A stretch of DNA of 64,000 nt, taken from the NCBI GenBank assembly GCA_041395845.1, contig JAWKZS010000002.1, positions 62,001 through 126,000 on the forward strand, read 5' to 3'. Numbering within the stretch: position 1 is the stretch's first letter; every line of letters begins with the position of its first letter. A program made the translations under genes and the position numbers. Below the pieces are notes generated by a model that was not told the DNA's origin, did not search any database, and was given only the letters and a program-made list of their open reading frames with translations. The DNA is from Ch67 sp041395845. GTDB taxonomy: Bacteria; Pseudomonadota; Gammaproteobacteria; Pseudomonadales; Ketobacteraceae. This document shows, one piece after another, positions 8,570-18,228 of this stretch.

Positions 8570-10471
8570 TCAGTCGTCCAGCGGCGTGACCGAACCCAGA
8601 TCCAGCGTGGCGCCGAAATGCTGTTGCAGCATCTGGACGAAATCATCCTGCTGCAGCAATTCGATGGCCTGTTGCTGGCGGGCCTGTTTGTGTTTTGCCA
8701 GCAGTTGATCCGGCGTCGGTTTTGCTGGTTCCTGAATAGCGACTTTCAGTGTAACCGGTTTGCCGGTCTGGGTGCGGATGGCGTCCTGCAGCGCGCCGAG
8801 GTTTTCGTCCTTGTAGAGCGCTTCGAAACGCGGGCTGATGGCCAGCTGCCACTGCTCGCCGGATTGTTGTTCCAATGCGGCATTGCGGGCGAAATTCCGC
8901 ACCGGCGGGTCCAGGGTCAAAGTGGCGATCAGGTCGGACCACTCATCCCCCAGCAAAATCGGGCCTTTGGCTGGCGCAGCGGGTTCGGCCGGTTTCGCGG
9001 CGGCACGGGGCGTCGCGGCGTTCTGGACTTGCTGGCTGGCGGAACCGGTTCTGCCGCCGCCGGAGCCACACTGGCGCGCGGCGGGTGGTGGCGCCACCGG
9101 ACGACTGGTGTCACGTGGTGGGCATGGCCACCACATTCTGGGTGGATGTCGTAGTGGTTGGTGCCGACGAACGACACCCGGTTCTGCTGCTGCCATCGAG
9201 CAGTGCCCGCATCTGGTCCATATGGGAACTGTGTGCTGCCCACCGCGCGGGCAGGCATTTCCCTGTTGTGCCGTTGACTGCATGGCCGGCGCAGACTGGG
9301 CTGTGCAGGTGCGGTACGCTGCTTCGCCGCGGCAGGGCTTTCAGACTTTCCCGCGGAGGTGGTTCCTCGCAGTGGCGGCAGGCTGACCTGGGGTTTGAAC
9401 AGCAACATGCGCAACAGGATCATTTCAAATCCGCTGCGGGCATCCGGTGCCAGAGGCAGATCCCGCCGTCCCAGCAGTGCGGTCTGATAGAACAGTTGCA
9501 GTTGCTCTGGCGCAAAACGTGTGGTCTATTCCAGCACCCGGTTATGATCACCGTCGCTGTCATCCACCGCGTCCGGCGCCAGCTGCGCCACTGCCATGCG
9601 GTGCAGCGTCGAAATCAGGTCACCCAGCACGCCGGTACAGGTCAGGTGACTGTTCCGACATCTCGGCAACCGTATGCAGAAGTTTTTCCGCCTCGCCGGA
9701 CGCCAGCGCATCGACAATGCCAAACACGTATTCGCGGTCGATGCTGCCGAGCATCGCGCGCACATCGGTTTCCTGGATTTTGCCACTGCCGAAGGCAATC
9801 GCCTGATCGGTGAGACTGAGCGCGTCCCGCATCGACCCGTCGGCGGCACGCCCCAGCTGCCACAACGCGGGTTCCTCGTACGCCACCATTTCCGCTTCGA
9901 GCACTTTCTTCAGATGGCCAACGATGCGTTCCGGCGTCATGGCTTTGAGGCTGAACTGCAGACAGCGGGACAGAATGGTGATGGGCAGCTTCTGCGGATC
10001 AGTGGTGGCCAGCAGGAATTTCACGTGTTCCGGCGGCTCTTCCAGGGTTTTCAGCAACGCATTGAACGAATGCCCGGACAGCATGTGCACTTCGTCGATC
10101 AGGTAGACCTTGAAGCGACCCCGGGTAGGCGCGTACTGGACGTTCTCCAGCAGTTCGCGGGTATCTTCCACCTTGGTGCGGGACGCCGCATCCACCTCGA
10201 TCAGATCGACAAAACGGCCTTCATTGATTTCGACACAGGCGCTGCACTGCCCGCAGGGCTCGGAACTGATGCCAACTTCGCAGTTGAGCGACTTGGCCAG
10301 GATACGCGCGATGGTGGTCTTCCCCACCCCGCGGGTGCCGGTGAACAGATAGGCGTGGTGCAGACGGCCATGATCCAGGGCGTTGACGAGGGCCTTGAGA
10401 ACGTGTTCCTGCCCCACCATTTCGTGGAAATTGCGGGGACGCCACTTACGGGCAAGTACCTGATAGCTCAT
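8570..10471 (-). pseudogene. dnaX: DNA polymerase III gamma/tau subunit, reading frame disrupted
   Basis: Clamp-loader ATPase. From the ATG at 10471 the N-terminal part is normal: YQVLARKWRPRNF, Walker A GTRGVGKTT, a four-cysteine zinc module, and DEVHML (Walker B). The frame breaks near 9640. The next frame continues the family sequence (GVLGDLISTLHR, RRDLPLAPDARSGFEM) but contains a TAG at 9526-9528. Further shifts fall in the Ala/Pro-rich linker (about 9310, 9110 and 9030), after which the original frame resumes with GPILLGDEWSDLIATL and a normal tau C-terminus. Essential in known bacteria, so local sequence error is the likeliest cause. It precedes ybaB-recR and follows ffs. Confidence 0.9.
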
Positions 10472-10589
10472 GTGTTTTGAATTCGCTGACCGCTGCTGCA
10501 AAGTGGCTCAGTGTAATACGGGAACCGGTTTGGATAAACCGTCAGGGGACAAGATTGGGGGAAGATGAAGGAGAGGCCCGACTGGAGGC

Positions 10590-10693
<104 letters not shown>

Positions 10694-10719
10694 ACCATTG
10701 CGCGTCGAAAAGAGGCGCG

Positions 10720-10748
10720 ATTATTCCCGAATTCGTGCAGCATTTCAA
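10720..10748 (-). promoter_or_regulatory. Sigma-70 promoter for ffs
   Basis: On the minus strand TTGAAA (10748-10743) and AATAAT (10725-10720) are separated by 17 bp. Predicted transcription starts about 20 nt before the mature SRP RNA. Confidence 0.6.
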
Positions 10749-10833
10749 GGCATTATCCGCCCGCATGGATTAAGGTGGTCAGCATGATCTACGCTTATTC
10801 CCCATAACCCAGTCTGATTCCGGTATTCCCCCC

Positions 10834-11295
10834 ATGATTCTGCGTTCATTGTTGATGACCGTTCTTCTGGCTCTTGCACCTGCTGCCTGGGCCGAAACAG
10901 CCTGGTCCACCCGCTGGGACAATGGCGACCTGATCGCCGTCACGCCCGTGCATGCACTGGAAATACGCCTGGCGGCCCACCCCAACCAGTCCACCTGGGG
11001 CACCCTGCAGATTCCGTTCAAGGCGGAACAGCTGGATGAACTGAACAAGTACCGCAAGGACAAGCTGTTCCCCTATATCGATGTGGCCGTGGAAGTGGAC
11101 AAGTATTTCCGTACGGCACAGGGTCACATCCTGAAAGACAAACTGATCATCAAGACCGATCTGGACGTGCGCCAGTGGGAAGGCCTGAAGAAAGGCAACC
11201 GGCTGGTGGTGCGCCTGCCCGATGGCACCGAATTCAACGAACCCTTGCGCGGTTCCGGCAAGGCCCTGGGCGCCGTGGAAAAACGCTATCGCTGA
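10834..11295 (+). CDS. Exported protein of unknown function
   Basis: 153 residues. A clear signal peptide (LLMTVLLALAPAAWA, cleavage after about residue 20) leads a mature domain of about 133 residues with alternating charged and hydrophobic strands and no cysteine. I do not recognise a family or catalytic motif. It lies 52 bp upstream of the DUF5924/DUF2914 gene on the same strand and may share its transcript. Confidence 0.65.
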   Translation: MILRSLLMTVLLALAPAAWAETAWSTRWDNGDLIAVTPVHALEIRLAAHPNQSTWGTLQIPFKAEQLDELNKYRKDKLFPYIDVAVEVDKYFRTAQGHILKDKLIIKTDLDVRQWEGLKKGNRLVVRLPDGTEFNEPLRGSGKALGAVEKRYR

Positions 11296-11347
11296 TTCCG
11301 GCACACCACCCCTATAATGGCGCCCCTTTTGCCGGTCGCCACCCGTT

Positions 11348-12364
11348 ATGCACGCCATCAAAGCCCGCCTTGAACCCCTGCTGCAGCTGATCCAGCGTTA
11401 TCCCCGCGCCCTGGCGCTGATCAGTTTTGCCATGGGGGTTGCCAGCTTTCTGCTGGTGAACCGGCAGAACCGTTCTGCCGCGATTATCGCCGGTATCCTG
11501 CTGGTCAGCTGGCTATGGCTGATGGTGGAAAATCTGGTCACCGACCGACTGGCGCGCCGCTTCGACATCGCTATTCCCCCGCCGCTACTGCGCTACGTGA
11601 CCCAGGTCATCCATCAGGAAAGTCTGTTCTTTGTGCTGCCATTCTTTTTTGTGACCACCACCTGGAACAGTGGCCAGCCCGTGTTTATCGGACTTCTGGC
11701 GATTGCAGCCCTGACGTCGGTGATCGACCCGGTGTACTACCGCTGGCTGGCGGCGCGGCGCATGCTATTCATGGCACTGCATACCCTGGCGCTGTTCGCC
11801 GTCCTGCTGACGGCGCTGCCGGTGATCCTGCATCTGACCACCCTGCAAACCTATCTCACCGCCACCTTTGCCACCGTGGTCCTGGCCATTCCCACCTTGC
11901 TGCGCGACTTGCCTCCTGGCCGCCAGTGGCAAACCTGGTTACAGCTGGTCGGCGTGATTGCCGTGCTGGCGACAACGCTATGGCTGGGCCGTTACTGGGT
12001 GCCGCCCGCCACGCTCTGGCTTAGCGATGTGCATGTGACCCAGTCCATCGACGCGGAGAGCAAGACACCGGGGCCGGAAACCCAGCGCCTGACAGAAGCG
12101 CAGTTGCGAGACAGCGGCCTGTACGCCTATACCGCGATCCGCGCACCACGGGGACTGGCCGAGCAGGTGTTTCATGTCTGGGTACACGAAGGCAAGGAAA
12201 TGGACCGGATAGCCCTGCGCATCAGCGGCGGCCGCGAACAGGGCTATCGGACCTGGAGTCGAAAGACGGTGTTTCCCGCAGCGGCCAGCGGGCGCTGGCA
12301 AGTGCGGGTGGTGACAGAGGGGGGTCAGCTGATCGGGGTGGTTCGGTTCGAGGTCACCCCTTAG
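11348..12364 (+). CDS. DUF5924 membrane protein with C-terminal DUF2914 domain
   Basis: 338 residues. The first about 225 residues contain six or more hydrophobic helices (for example 20-37, 44-62, 95-125, 142-165 and 195-212). The C-terminal about 100 residues form a soluble, probably periplasmic domain with DRIALRISGGREQGYRTWSRK and GRWQVRVVTEGGQLIG, matching DUF2914. Function unknown; such domains are often fused to membrane or regulatory modules. The stop overlaps the convergent glnS end by 11 bp. Confidence 0.8.
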   Translation: MHAIKARLEPLLQLIQRYPRALALISFAMGVASFLLVNRQNRSAAIIAGILLVSWLWLMVENLVTDRLARRFDIAIPPPLLRYVTQVIHQESLFFVLPFFFVTTTWNSGQPVFIGLLAIAALTSVIDPVYYRWLAARRMLFMALHTLALFAVLLTALPVILHLTTLQTYLTATFATVVLAIPTLLRDLPPGRQWQTWLQLVGVIAVLATTLWLGRYWVPPATLWLSDVHVTQSIDAESKTPGPETQRLTEAQLRDSGLYAYTAIRAPRGLAEQVFHVWVHEGKEMDRIALRISGGREQGYRTWSRKTVFPAAASGRWQVRVVTEGGQLIGVVRFEVTP

Positions 12365-14024
12365 CCCAGGTATCCCGCAACGTGATGGTGCGGTTGAACA
12401 CCAGCTTGCCGTCGACGCTGTCGGCGTCGTCCTTCACGAAATAACCTTCCCGTTCAAACTGGAACGCGATGGCGCTGCTGGCATTCGCCAGCGAGGGCTC
12501 GCCACGGGCGCTGTCCACCACCACCAGCGATTCCGGGTTGATGTAATCCAGGAAATTCTTGTCACCGGCATCCGGACTGGCGTCGTTGAACAGCCGATCG
12601 TACAGGCGCACCTGCATCGGTACCGACTCCGCTGCCGGCACCCAGTGAATCACACCCTTCACCTTGCGGCCTTCCGGGTTCTTGCCCAGGGTGTTTTCAT
12701 CGTGGCTGCACTTGAGCTCGATGACATTGCCCGCGGCGTCCTTGATCACCTCGTCACAGCGAATCACGTAGGCACCGCGCAGACGCACTTCCTGACCCGG
12801 CACCAGACGCTTGAAGTCCTTGGGCGGGTTTTCCATGAAGTCGCTCTGATCGATCAGGATCTCCCGGGTAAACGGAATCTCCCGCACACCCATGGCTTCC
12901 TCCTTGGGATGGGAGGGAATGGTCAACAGCTGCTGCTTGCCAGCATCCCAGTTGGTGATCGTGACCTTGAGGGGATTCAGAACACACATGGCGCGGGGTG
13001 CACGCTTGTCCAGGTCGTCACGCAGGGCGAACTCCAGCATGCCGACATCCACCACGCCATCGCTCTTGGTGACCCCGATCATGTCGCAGAACGTGCGGAT
13101 GGACTCGGGCGTAAAGCCGCGTCGGCGCATGCCGGCGATGGTGGGCATACGGGGATCATCCCAGCCGGACACATGCTTTTCGTCCACCAGGAACTTCAGC
13201 TTGCGCTTGCTGGTGACGGTGTAATTCAGGTTCAGACGTGCGAATTCGATCTGCTGGGGGTGGCACGGCACGTCGAGCTGATCCAGCACCCAGTCGTACA
13301 GGGGGCGGTGATCTTCGAATTCCAAAGTGCAGATGGAGTGGGTGATTTCTTCCAGCGCATCGGAAATGCAGTGGGTGTAATCGTACATCGGGTAGATGCA
13401 CCACTTGTCACCGGTCTGGTGGTGATGGGCTTTCTTGATGCGGTAGATGACGGGGTCGCGCATGTTGATGTTGGGCGACGCCATGTCGATCTTCGCCCGC
13501 AATACTGCTGCGCCCTCTTCCAGCCGGCCCGCCCGCATGTCTTCGAAGCGCGCCAGGTTTTCCTCAACCGAACGGCTGCGGAACGGACTGTCCTTGCCGG
13601 GCTCTTTCAGCGTGCCACGGTATTCGCGGATCTGGTCAGCAGTCAATTCATCCACATAGGCCTTGCCCTGTCTGATCAGGTCAACAGCGTAATTGTACAG
13701 GGCATCGAAATAATCCGAGGCGTAACGGATGGCGCCATTCCACTCGAAGCCGAGCCATTTCACGTCACGCTGGATGGCGTCGATGTATTCCTGGCTTTCC
13801 TTCTCCGGGTTGGTATCGTCGAAGCGCAGGTTACAGGTGCCACCGAATTCCTGGGCCAGCGAGAAGTTCAGGCAGATGGACTTGGCATGTCCCACATGCA
13901 GGTAGCCGTTGGGCTCGGGGGGGAAACGGGTGGCCACGCGACCCGCGTTCTTGCCGGCGTCCAGGTCCTTGCGGATGATGTGCTGAATGAAATGACTGGG
14001 GGTCGTAACGTCTTGTTTGCTCAT
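12354..14024 (-). CDS. glnS: Glutaminyl-tRNA synthetase
   Basis: 556 residues from the ATG at 14024 (MSKQDVTTPSHFIQHII); a longer in-frame leader to 14096 is not homologous. Class I synthetase motifs are present: PPEPNGYLHVGHAKS (HIGH region) and VTSKRKL (KMSKS region), with FDDTNP in the active site. Charges tRNA-Gln in the cytoplasm. The C-terminal anticodon-binding beta-barrels are complete. It overlaps the convergent DUF2914 gene by 11 bp. Confidence 0.98.
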   Translation of the reverse strand: MSKQDVTTPSHFIQHIIRKDLDAGKNAGRVATRFPPEPNGYLHVGHAKSICLNFSLAQEFGGTCNLRFDDTNPEKESQEYIDAIQRDVKWLGFEWNGAIRYASDYFDALYNYAVDLIRQGKAYVDELTADQIREYRGTLKEPGKDSPFRSRSVEENLARFEDMRAGRLEEGAAVLRAKIDMASPNINMRDPVIYRIKKAHHHQTGDKWCIYPMYDYTHCISDALEEITHSICTLEFEDHRPLYDWVLDQLDVPCHPQQIEFARLNLNYTVTSKRKLKFLVDEKHVSGWDDPRMPTIAGMRRRGFTPESIRTFCDMIGVTKSDGVVDVGMLEFALRDDLDKRAPRAMCVLNPLKVTITNWDAGKQQLLTIPSHPKEEAMGVREIPFTREILIDQSDFMENPPKDFKRLVPGQEVRLRGAYVIRCDEVIKDAAGNVIELKCSHDENTLGKNPEGRKVKGVIHWVPAAESVPMQVRLYDRLFNDASPDAGDKNFLDYINPESLVVVDSARGEPSLANASSAIAFQFEREGYFVKDDADSVDGKLVFNRTITLRDTWAKG

Positions 14025-14159
14025 GGGTTTGACAGGGTCCCGTCTACGAGAGGCACGAAAAAGATGGCCGCTAGTATAGGGGATTCGGGGCGCCAACCCA
14101 ACTGGGCGGCACCACCGATGCAGGCTGCCAGCCGGACAAGGCCGCAGCCTGCCCGGACA

Positions 14160-14741
14160 TCAGCCCTTGAGCGGGATGCGCACTACCACACCACCCATGG
14201 TATCGCCGATCTTGAAATCGGTGCGGGGTGAGTCCTTATGCTGGTTGTGGCAATCCACACAGGGGGTAGCCACGGCAACATCCGCATACACCGCCGTGTA
14301 GTACTTCACGCCACCCAGGGTTTCCTCGCCATAGAAGTTCTGGCCAGGATTGTCGGCAATGAACTGCAGACCCTGCTTTTCCACGTCGGTACGCGGGGCA
14401 TTCTGCTTGTTGATGGGCCAGAGGGATTGCAGTGAATAGGTGAAATCACTGGTGCGCTCTGCCACCTTTTCGGCGCCATAACGGAACATCTGGGCCGGCA
14501 AGGGAATACCGTTTTCCAGATCCTGCCAATGTTCATCAGCCTTGATGATCTTGGCATCGGAACTCAGGCGTTTCACCACCATGGTGGTGTAATTGGCCCG
14601 ATCCGAACTCATGACGGCAAACAATGCATCCGCCATCACTTTTGGATCAACACCGGTTGCCTGCTTTTCGCCGCCACAACCGGTCATCATCGCGGCTGCC
14701 CCAACAGCCAGTACTGCACCCCAGGTCTTTACTCGCTTCAT
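14160..14741 (-). CDS. DUF3365 (Tll0287-like) c-type haem lipoprotein
   Basis: 193 residues. A lipobox (MMTGC, Cys at about 22) indicates a lipid-anchored periplasmic protein. The body matches the DUF3365 sensor-like fold, with one covalent haem motif CVDCH near residue 166 and the conserved tail GDTMGGVVVRIPL. It starts 3 bp after the eleven-haem cytochrome gene, so the two are co-translated. Likely a small electron carrier or haem-based sensor working with that cytochrome. Physiological role unknown. Confidence 0.82.
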   Translation of the reverse strand: MKRVKTWGAVLAVGAAAMMTGCGGEKQATGVDPKVMADALFAVMSSDRANYTTMVVKRLSSDAKIIKADEHWQDLENGIPLPAQMFRYGAEKVAERTSDFTYSLQSLWPINKQNAPRTDVEKQGLQFIADNPGQNFYGEETLGGVKYYTAVYADVAVATPCVDCHNQHKDSPRTDFKIGDTMGGVVVRIPLKG

Positions 14742-14744
14742 GGT

Positions 14745-16157
14745 CTACTCCTTCCTCTCACGTTTGACTGACATTTCGATACTGTCGATAGACACCGACG
14801 GCTGTCCGTTGAAGTTGCTGTGAATCAACGCTGGATCCGCCAATGCGTTCAATACGAACTGGGCACCGTGACAATCGAGGCAGGCCGTACGAATCATTTT
14901 TTCATTCGGCCGCAGATTGTCGTTCTGGTTGTGCTGGGTGAAGAATTTTCCGGTTTCGTGTTCATCTTCGGTTTTCGGCATATGACAGGTGGCGCAGGTC
15001 ACGCCACTGCCCGGCGGCAACTCCCCTGCCCGTTCACGCAATACCAGACCGTAATGGGGCGACGACAGATAGTTGCGGGTATGCTCGTCATCGTGACATC
15101 CCATACAGGATTCAAGGCCGGCCTGCTGCAAGCGGTATTGATGGGGCTGATGGCAGCTGTTGCAGGTCAACTCGTCGTGCATTGCATCACTCTTGAACGC
15201 CAGCCCCAGGGACTGCGCCGGCGTCATCGGTGACAACATGCGATGTTCGGGCTCCATCAGCGTCTTCAGGTTTTGCTGCAGCGGGAACGATTGAGCGTTG
15301 TTCACATGTACCGCCAGTCGCATGCCGTGTTTGCCACGCAGGAAACCCTGTGCCTGTGGCTTGTGACAATCAACGCAGACCAGCGCATCCGGCGTCTGGT
15401 GCACTTCGGTGATCGAACCCTTGCCATGACAGCCGGAACAGTTGATATCCGCCGCTGCGTGCGCACTGCGTGCCCACTCTGCCACTGCCTGACCAGTGGC
15501 AAACGACTGATCGGGATAATCGGGTGTGGGGATTGTCTTTGGTTCATCGCTTTCGTGTGACAACACAAAATCGCGCATCGCCATGATCACCGGTTTGGCC
15601 AGTACGTCGGGCTCGCCGGCATGCGACACCAGAAAGTCTTCGTAAAGACCCCGATTGTCGTGATAGTTGTGACAGCCCGCCGAGGCACAGGTATCGAACG
15701 CCATGCCCTCGTGGGAAGGGCGTTCTTCTGCGACATTTTCATGACAACCGATACAGAAATCGTCCGGCAGGGTCACCGCCATGGGATGGGTAATTTCCGG
15801 CTGATGTTCACGATGACAGGATGCGCAGTAGCGGGCATCCACCACATCAATCCGGTCAGCATTGCGCGGATCAGTAAACTTCGATTTTGGGTGGGAATCA
15901 TGTGCCGACTTCAGTTCTGCAGCATGACAACCCACGCAGGCCGTCTGCAGCACCTCGCCGCCGCCAAAGGGCGACTGATGGCAAGTGCCACAGGCCAGTT
16001 CAATCTGGTGATGCGCAGACATGGTCTGTCCCGGCAGGAAATCCGCCTTCGCCGGTTGCAGAAAAAGCTGCTGCCCCCAGAATGCTCCTGCACCAATCAC
16101 CAGCAGCGTGAGGATCGAATAGGCGATAACGGTTTTATTCAGTCGCTTACTGCTCAT
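14745..16157 (-). CDS. Membrane-anchored undecahaem cytochrome c
   Basis: 470 residues. An uncleaved N-terminal helix (about 10-28) anchors a periplasmic domain with ten CxxCH haem sites (first Cys at about 56, 74, 111, 135, 240, 261, 332, 351, 388 and 426) and one unusual CX4CH (Cys157-Ala-Ser-Ala-Gly-Cys162-His163). Many extra histidines could serve as distal ligands. No catalytic signature of NrfA or octahaem reductases is recognised. It sits 9 bp after the FAD/2Fe-2S/cytochrome b fusion gene and 3 bp before the DUF3365 gene, which suggests that it receives electrons from the membrane fusion. The terminal acceptor is unknown. Confidence 0.85.
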   Translation of the reverse strand: MSSKRLNKTVIAYSILTLLVIGAGAFWGQQLFLQPAKADFLPGQTMSAHHQIELACGTCHQSPFGGGEVLQTACVGCHAAELKSAHDSHPKSKFTDPRNADRIDVVDARYCASCHREHQPEITHPMAVTLPDDFCIGCHENVAEERPSHEGMAFDTCASAGCHNYHDNRGLYEDFLVSHAGEPDVLAKPVIMAMRDFVLSHESDEPKTIPTPDYPDQSFATGQAVAEWARSAHAAADINCSGCHGKGSITEVHQTPDALVCVDCHKPQAQGFLRGKHGMRLAVHVNNAQSFPLQQNLKTLMEPEHRMLSPMTPAQSLGLAFKSDAMHDELTCNSCHQPHQYRLQQAGLESCMGCHDDEHTRNYLSSPHYGLVLRERAGELPPGSGVTCATCHMPKTEDEHETGKFFTQHNQNDNLRPNEKMIRTACLDCHGAQFVLNALADPALIHSNFNGQPSVSIDSIEMSVKRERKE

Positions 16158-16166
16158 CGGCCCGCC

Positions 16167-18191
16167 TCAAAAGTAATAAAACGACAGGATGTGCAGTGCA
16201 AGCAGCACCGGCAACGGCCAGAACAGGATGATATGGGCATGCGTAAACCATTGACGCCAGCGCTTCGCGGCATAGCCCGTGCGAACATAGCGTTCACTCC
16301 CAATCACCAATCCCGCCAGCGCGCCAACCAGTCCAAGCAGGACGAAATCCGTCATCAGATAGCGATTGAGATTTTCGCCGAACGAGAAGCCGGTATGCAG
16401 ATACAGAATGACCAGTGCCAGAAATCCCAGTACGGTATGAATGAAACGCCACCAGGGGAATCCGCCAAGGGTGAAGCGACGCACCCGTTTCCGCAGACTG
16501 ATCAGGATGCCAGCCACACTGATGCCCAACAGGCTGTATCCGGTGATCTGCTTGGCGAAAGCGTCGGTCCACAGTGTTTCCAGCCAGGAAATAGTGGCAA
16601 AGGACGTGGAGTAAACCGGTTCGGAGATTCCCAGCGCAAGAATGGCCAGCAGCAGCGACATGCCGACAACACTCAACAGCGGTTTGCCGGCGGCCAGCAC
16701 CGGCTCCGGCTCGAACGGCGTATCAGCGAGATCCGCCAGTAACGGTTTGCAGGAACCGCAGACCGTCGACGCGCCAGTGTAGTTCGCCAACTGTTCCACG
16801 GTCTTGCAGCCTTCGAGTTGCGCTGCCACCAACGCACCTTTGCTGACGGACCGGCAATTACACACGATGGCCGTCGCGGGCCAGTCGCGGACATTGACAG
16901 ATTCTTCGGCTGGCCACAGCAAGCCTTCGGTGCGGAATCGGCGCAACTGCCATGGCCACACGATCTGCTCACGACTGATCACTTCCTGCAGGCGACTGCG
17001 CTCAGGACAGTCACCTACTGCAATCACCCCTTTCAGCAGATTCCGCTTCAGATACAGTTTGCGATATTCACCGTTGGCGCCGTGATAAACCACGGTTTCG
17101 TCGATCTGGTTTTCGTATTCATCGCTGACCCACCCCATAGTAAATATGGGCAGATCCAGAATCTTCAGTTGAGTGGCTGCAATACTGCCACGGTACTGGG
17201 ACGTTCCCTTGCACAGCCGGTCTGCCAGTATCGCCGCCTGCTCAAGACCCGGTGCAAGCACACCGTAAATCTCGTTGCGGTGTTCAACACATTCACCTAC
17301 CGCGAACACATCAGGATTGCTGGTAGACAGCTGATCGTCCACCACTACACCGCGGGCAACCTTGATCCCTGCCAGTCGGGCAAGTTCCACGTTAGGCTGG
17401 ATTCCCGTGGCGAAAATAACGGTGTCGCAATCCAGCACAACACCATTACGCAACTCAACGCCTTCAACGGTGCGATCCCCGAGCACCGCTCTGACGCCGG
17501 CATTCAGCACCACTTCAATCCCGTAGCCTTCCACCGCACGCTTCAGGACGGCACCGCCGGCAAGATCCAGCTGCCGGTTCATCAGACGATTGCTCTGATG
17601 CACCAGCACAACATTGGTATGGTTGCGCTGCATCGCCCGCGCGGCTTCCACGCCCAGCAAGCCACCACCAACCACCACGGTACGACGGGTTCTGACACTG
17701 CGTGCCAGCAGCTTTTGCGTATCGTTAAGATCGCGAAAGACATACACGCCCGCAAGATCAACGCCAGGAATTTGCGGCAACCAAGGACGGGACCCCGTCG
17801 CCAGCACCAATTTGTCAAAGATATGTTCGCCTCCACGCTCATCACGCACGAGTTTTTCATGCACGTCGATGGACATGATGCGGCGATTGATAAAACGGAA
17901 GGGAATGGCAGTCTTGTCGATATCGGGCAGCAGAATATTCTGGTAACGAACATCGCCCGCCAGCAAAGAGGAAAGCTGAATACGATTGTAGGGGCGCCAG
18001 GGTTCATCACCAAACAGCAGAATAGAGCCGGCAAATTTCCGTTTCAGTAATTCCTGAACCAGATGCACACCGACAGGACCACTACCGATAACGATTATCC
18101 GCTCGCCCTTGGGAAACCGCCCCGGGATGTCTTCGCTGTGCGCCAGGGCGTCTGCCGATTCCTGCTGTAATACGCGTTGATGCCTGGACAT
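16167..18191 (-). CDS. FAD reductase-[2Fe-2S]-cytochrome b-like membrane fusion protein
   Basis: 674 residues from the ATG at 18191 (GAGAGA upstream). Residues 30-390 are a NirB/NasB-type pyridine-nucleotide disulfide oxidoreductase: FAD motif IVIGSGPVGVHL, NAD(P) motif VVVGGGLLGVEA, and VFAVGECVEHR. Residues 440-485 are a BFD-like [2Fe-2S] domain (CxC at 444/446, CxxC at 478/481). There is no sirohaem domain, so it is not a nitrite reductase. Instead about five membrane helices follow (505-525, 548-566, 585-600, 612-631, 652-674) with His585, His599, His651, His653 and His667 as possible haem b ligands. Likely moves electrons from cytosolic NAD(P)H across the membrane to the co-transcribed cytochrome c. 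Confidence 0.82.
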   Translation of the reverse strand: MSRHQRVLQQESADALAHSEDIPGRFPKGERIIVIGSGPVGVHLVQELLKRKFAGSILLFGDEPWRPYNRIQLSSLLAGDVRYQNILLPDIDKTAIPFRFINRRIMSIDVHEKLVRDERGGEHIFDKLVLATGSRPWLPQIPGVDLAGVYVFRDLNDTQKLLARSVRTRRTVVVGGGLLGVEAARAMQRNHTNVVLVHQSNRLMNRQLDLAGGAVLKRAVEGYGIEVVLNAGVRAVLGDRTVEGVELRNGVVLDCDTVIFATGIQPNVELARLAGIKVARGVVVDDQLSTSNPDVFAVGECVEHRNEIYGVLAPGLEQAAILADRLCKGTSQYRGSIAATQLKILDLPIFTMGWVSDEYENQIDETVVYHGANGEYRKLYLKRNLLKGVIAVGDCPERSRLQEVISREQIVWPWQLRRFRTEGLLWPAEESVNVRDWPATAIVCNCRSVSKGALVAAQLEGCKTVEQLANYTGASTVCGSCKPLLADLADTPFEPEPVLAAGKPLLSVVGMSLLLAILALGISEPVYSTSFATISWLETLWTDAFAKQITGYSLLGISVAGILISLRKRVRRFTLGGFPWWRFIHTVLGFLALVILYLHTGFSFGENLNRYLMTDFVLLGLVGALAGLVIGSERYVRTGYAAKRWRQWFTHAHIILFWPLPVLLALHILSFYYF

Positions 18192-18199
18192 GGTCTCTC

Positions 18200-18228
18200 T
18201 ACCTGAACTGCCTGAGGCAGGTAGTTCA
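18200..18228 (-). promoter_or_regulatory. Inverted repeat at the leader of the electron-transfer operon
   Basis: On the minus strand the core CTGCC-TCA-GGCAG is a perfect palindrome, with partly complementary flanks (GAAC/GTTC). It ends within about 10 bp of the ATG at 18191. It could be an operator or an RNA hairpin close to the ribosome site. The wider gap 18192-18458 shows no gene and no clear terminator. Confidence 0.35.

Noticed and set aside
8570..10471. Programmed frameshift of dnaX to make gamma and tau
   Set aside because: No A/T-rich slippery heptamer is seen at the break, and one programmed shift cannot explain several shifts plus an in-frame TAG.
12645..14231. 528-codon open frame opposite glnS
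   Set aside because: Mirror of glnS codon use; glnS carries all class I synthetase motifs.
16167..18191. Assimilatory nitrite reductase NirB
   Set aside because: The sirohaem/4Fe-4S nitrite-binding half and NirD are missing; membrane helices take their place.
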